Of a DNA stretch of 64,000 bases, positions 63,716 through 64,000 are shown piece after piece; the stretch's first letter is position 1; every line of letters begins with the position of its first letter. The DNA is taken from positions 1 to 64,000 of the forward strand of contig JANYBV010000009.1 of the NCBI GenBank assembly GCA_025360605.1, read 5' to 3'. Source of the DNA: Alphaproteobacteria bacterium (GTDB lineage Bacteria; Pseudomonadota; Alphaproteobacteria; Rickettsiales; SXRF01). The position numbers and the translations under genes were made by a program. A model generated the notes under the pieces. It did no database searches. It saw only the letters and a list, made by a program, of their open reading frames with translations, and was not told the origin of the DNA.

Positions 63716-64000
63716 ATGGGCGGTTGTGGTTCAGGGCAGTATTGCAGGTATAGCAGCAAATCCACGAATGAGAACTTTCACCGCTTCAGCATATCGCGTT
63801 TAAAGGAGTTTGGCCTTATCGGGAAACCGTTGATAACGTCCGGCAGTTGGCAATGGACATGTAACGATAGAGTGATTAGCAGCATAAGCTACGATATACG
63901 CACTCTGTATGATGAAGTGCCACATTTGCGCGTATACTATACCAACAAAAACAGCGGCAAGGATTACGATTACAAGATATACCTGACGACAACAACGCCT
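63716..64000 (+). CDS. Island hypothetical protein (MGG-x-GSG start), partial
   Basis: The open frame from ATG 63716 runs off the window end after 95 codons. It begins MGGCGSGQYCRYSSKSTNENFHRFSISRLKEFGL, then a SGSWQWTC strand, SISYDIRTL and RVYYTNKN, followed by LTTTTP. This matches a widespread alphaproteobacterial island family that begins MGGWGSGR and has similar later blocks. The role is unknown. GGGAG lies upstream of the start. Confidence 0.75.
   Translation, partial: MGGCGSGQYCRYSSKSTNENFHRFSISRLKEFGLIGKPLITSGSWQWTCNDRVISSISYDIRTLYDEVPHLRVYYTNKNSGKDYDYKIYLTTTTP

Overview
The window is a chromosomal segment of an alphaproteobacterium whose order I cannot fix from sequence alone. The evidence is the complete S10-spc-alpha ribosomal gene order ending in rplQ, an ATP12-family chaperone, pccB/pccA, a two-domain dCTP deaminase, lipA followed by a COQ10/RatA-type gene, a DUF3489-DUF2924-serine recombinase cassette, and AlpA/DUF6961-type island genes. 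Base composition is moderate and well above that of Rickettsia.

Layout. (1) 1-14.8 kb: the tail of tuf, then rpsJ to rplQ with secY, adk and rpoA, closed by a strong terminator at 14.78 kb. Several ribosomal proteins carry Ala/Lys-rich extensions. (2) 14.8-25.8 kb: housekeeping genes on the plus strand (DegP-type protease, crcB, rluC, ATP12 chaperone, pccB, a membrane protein of unknown function, pccA, dCTP deaminase), then lipB on the minus strand. (3) 25.9-30.2 kb: tRNA-Leu(GAG), then a minus-strand recombinase cassette that abuts the 3' third of a cas1 gene, an intact cas2 and a seven-repeat type II CRISPR array. No cas9 is present. The array runs straight into a ynbE that has lost its lipoprotein signal, followed by ydbL. 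This is a broken CRISPR-Cas locus. (4) 30.2-43.3 kb: small envelope proteins, gene debris, then a minus-strand metal-resistance block. It holds an EamA transporter with a His-rich tail, a COG4280-like protein, a Cu P-type ATPase, MerT-like and MerP-like proteins, a MerR regulator with a clear operator, a cupredoxin-CusF fusion, CopB, a CopA multicopper oxidase, a CopL-like Cys/His protein, a beta-barrel protein and a DUF2946 protein. (5) 43.3-52.3 kb: a PrmA-like methyltransferase and a kdpFABCD operon with an extra small membrane ORF at its head and no kdpE, then a PAP2 phosphatase. (6) 52.3-56.4 kb: rpoZ, lipA, a VIT1/CCC1 transporter, a COQ10/RatA protein and three unknown membrane proteins. 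(7) 56.5 kb to the end: tRNA-Ser(GGA) followed by a genomic island with a tyrosine integrase, an AT-rich unknown gene, AlpA, a winged-helix-like protein, a 1050-residue Gly/Asn/Ala-rich surface protein with a PEP-CTERM-like tail, and small island genes. Its right end lies outside the window.

How the genes work together. The first part makes ribosomes, the Sec channel and RNA polymerase alpha. The metal block combines a regulator, efflux pumps, periplasmic oxidation and chelation, and an outer-membrane component for copper, probably with mercury-like uptake or sequestration parts. Kdp supplies high-affinity potassium uptake. lipB and lipA, in separate places, make lipoate. The most unusual features are the decapitated CRISPR-Cas locus next to a recombinase, and the large Gly-rich protein carried on the tRNA-Ser island.
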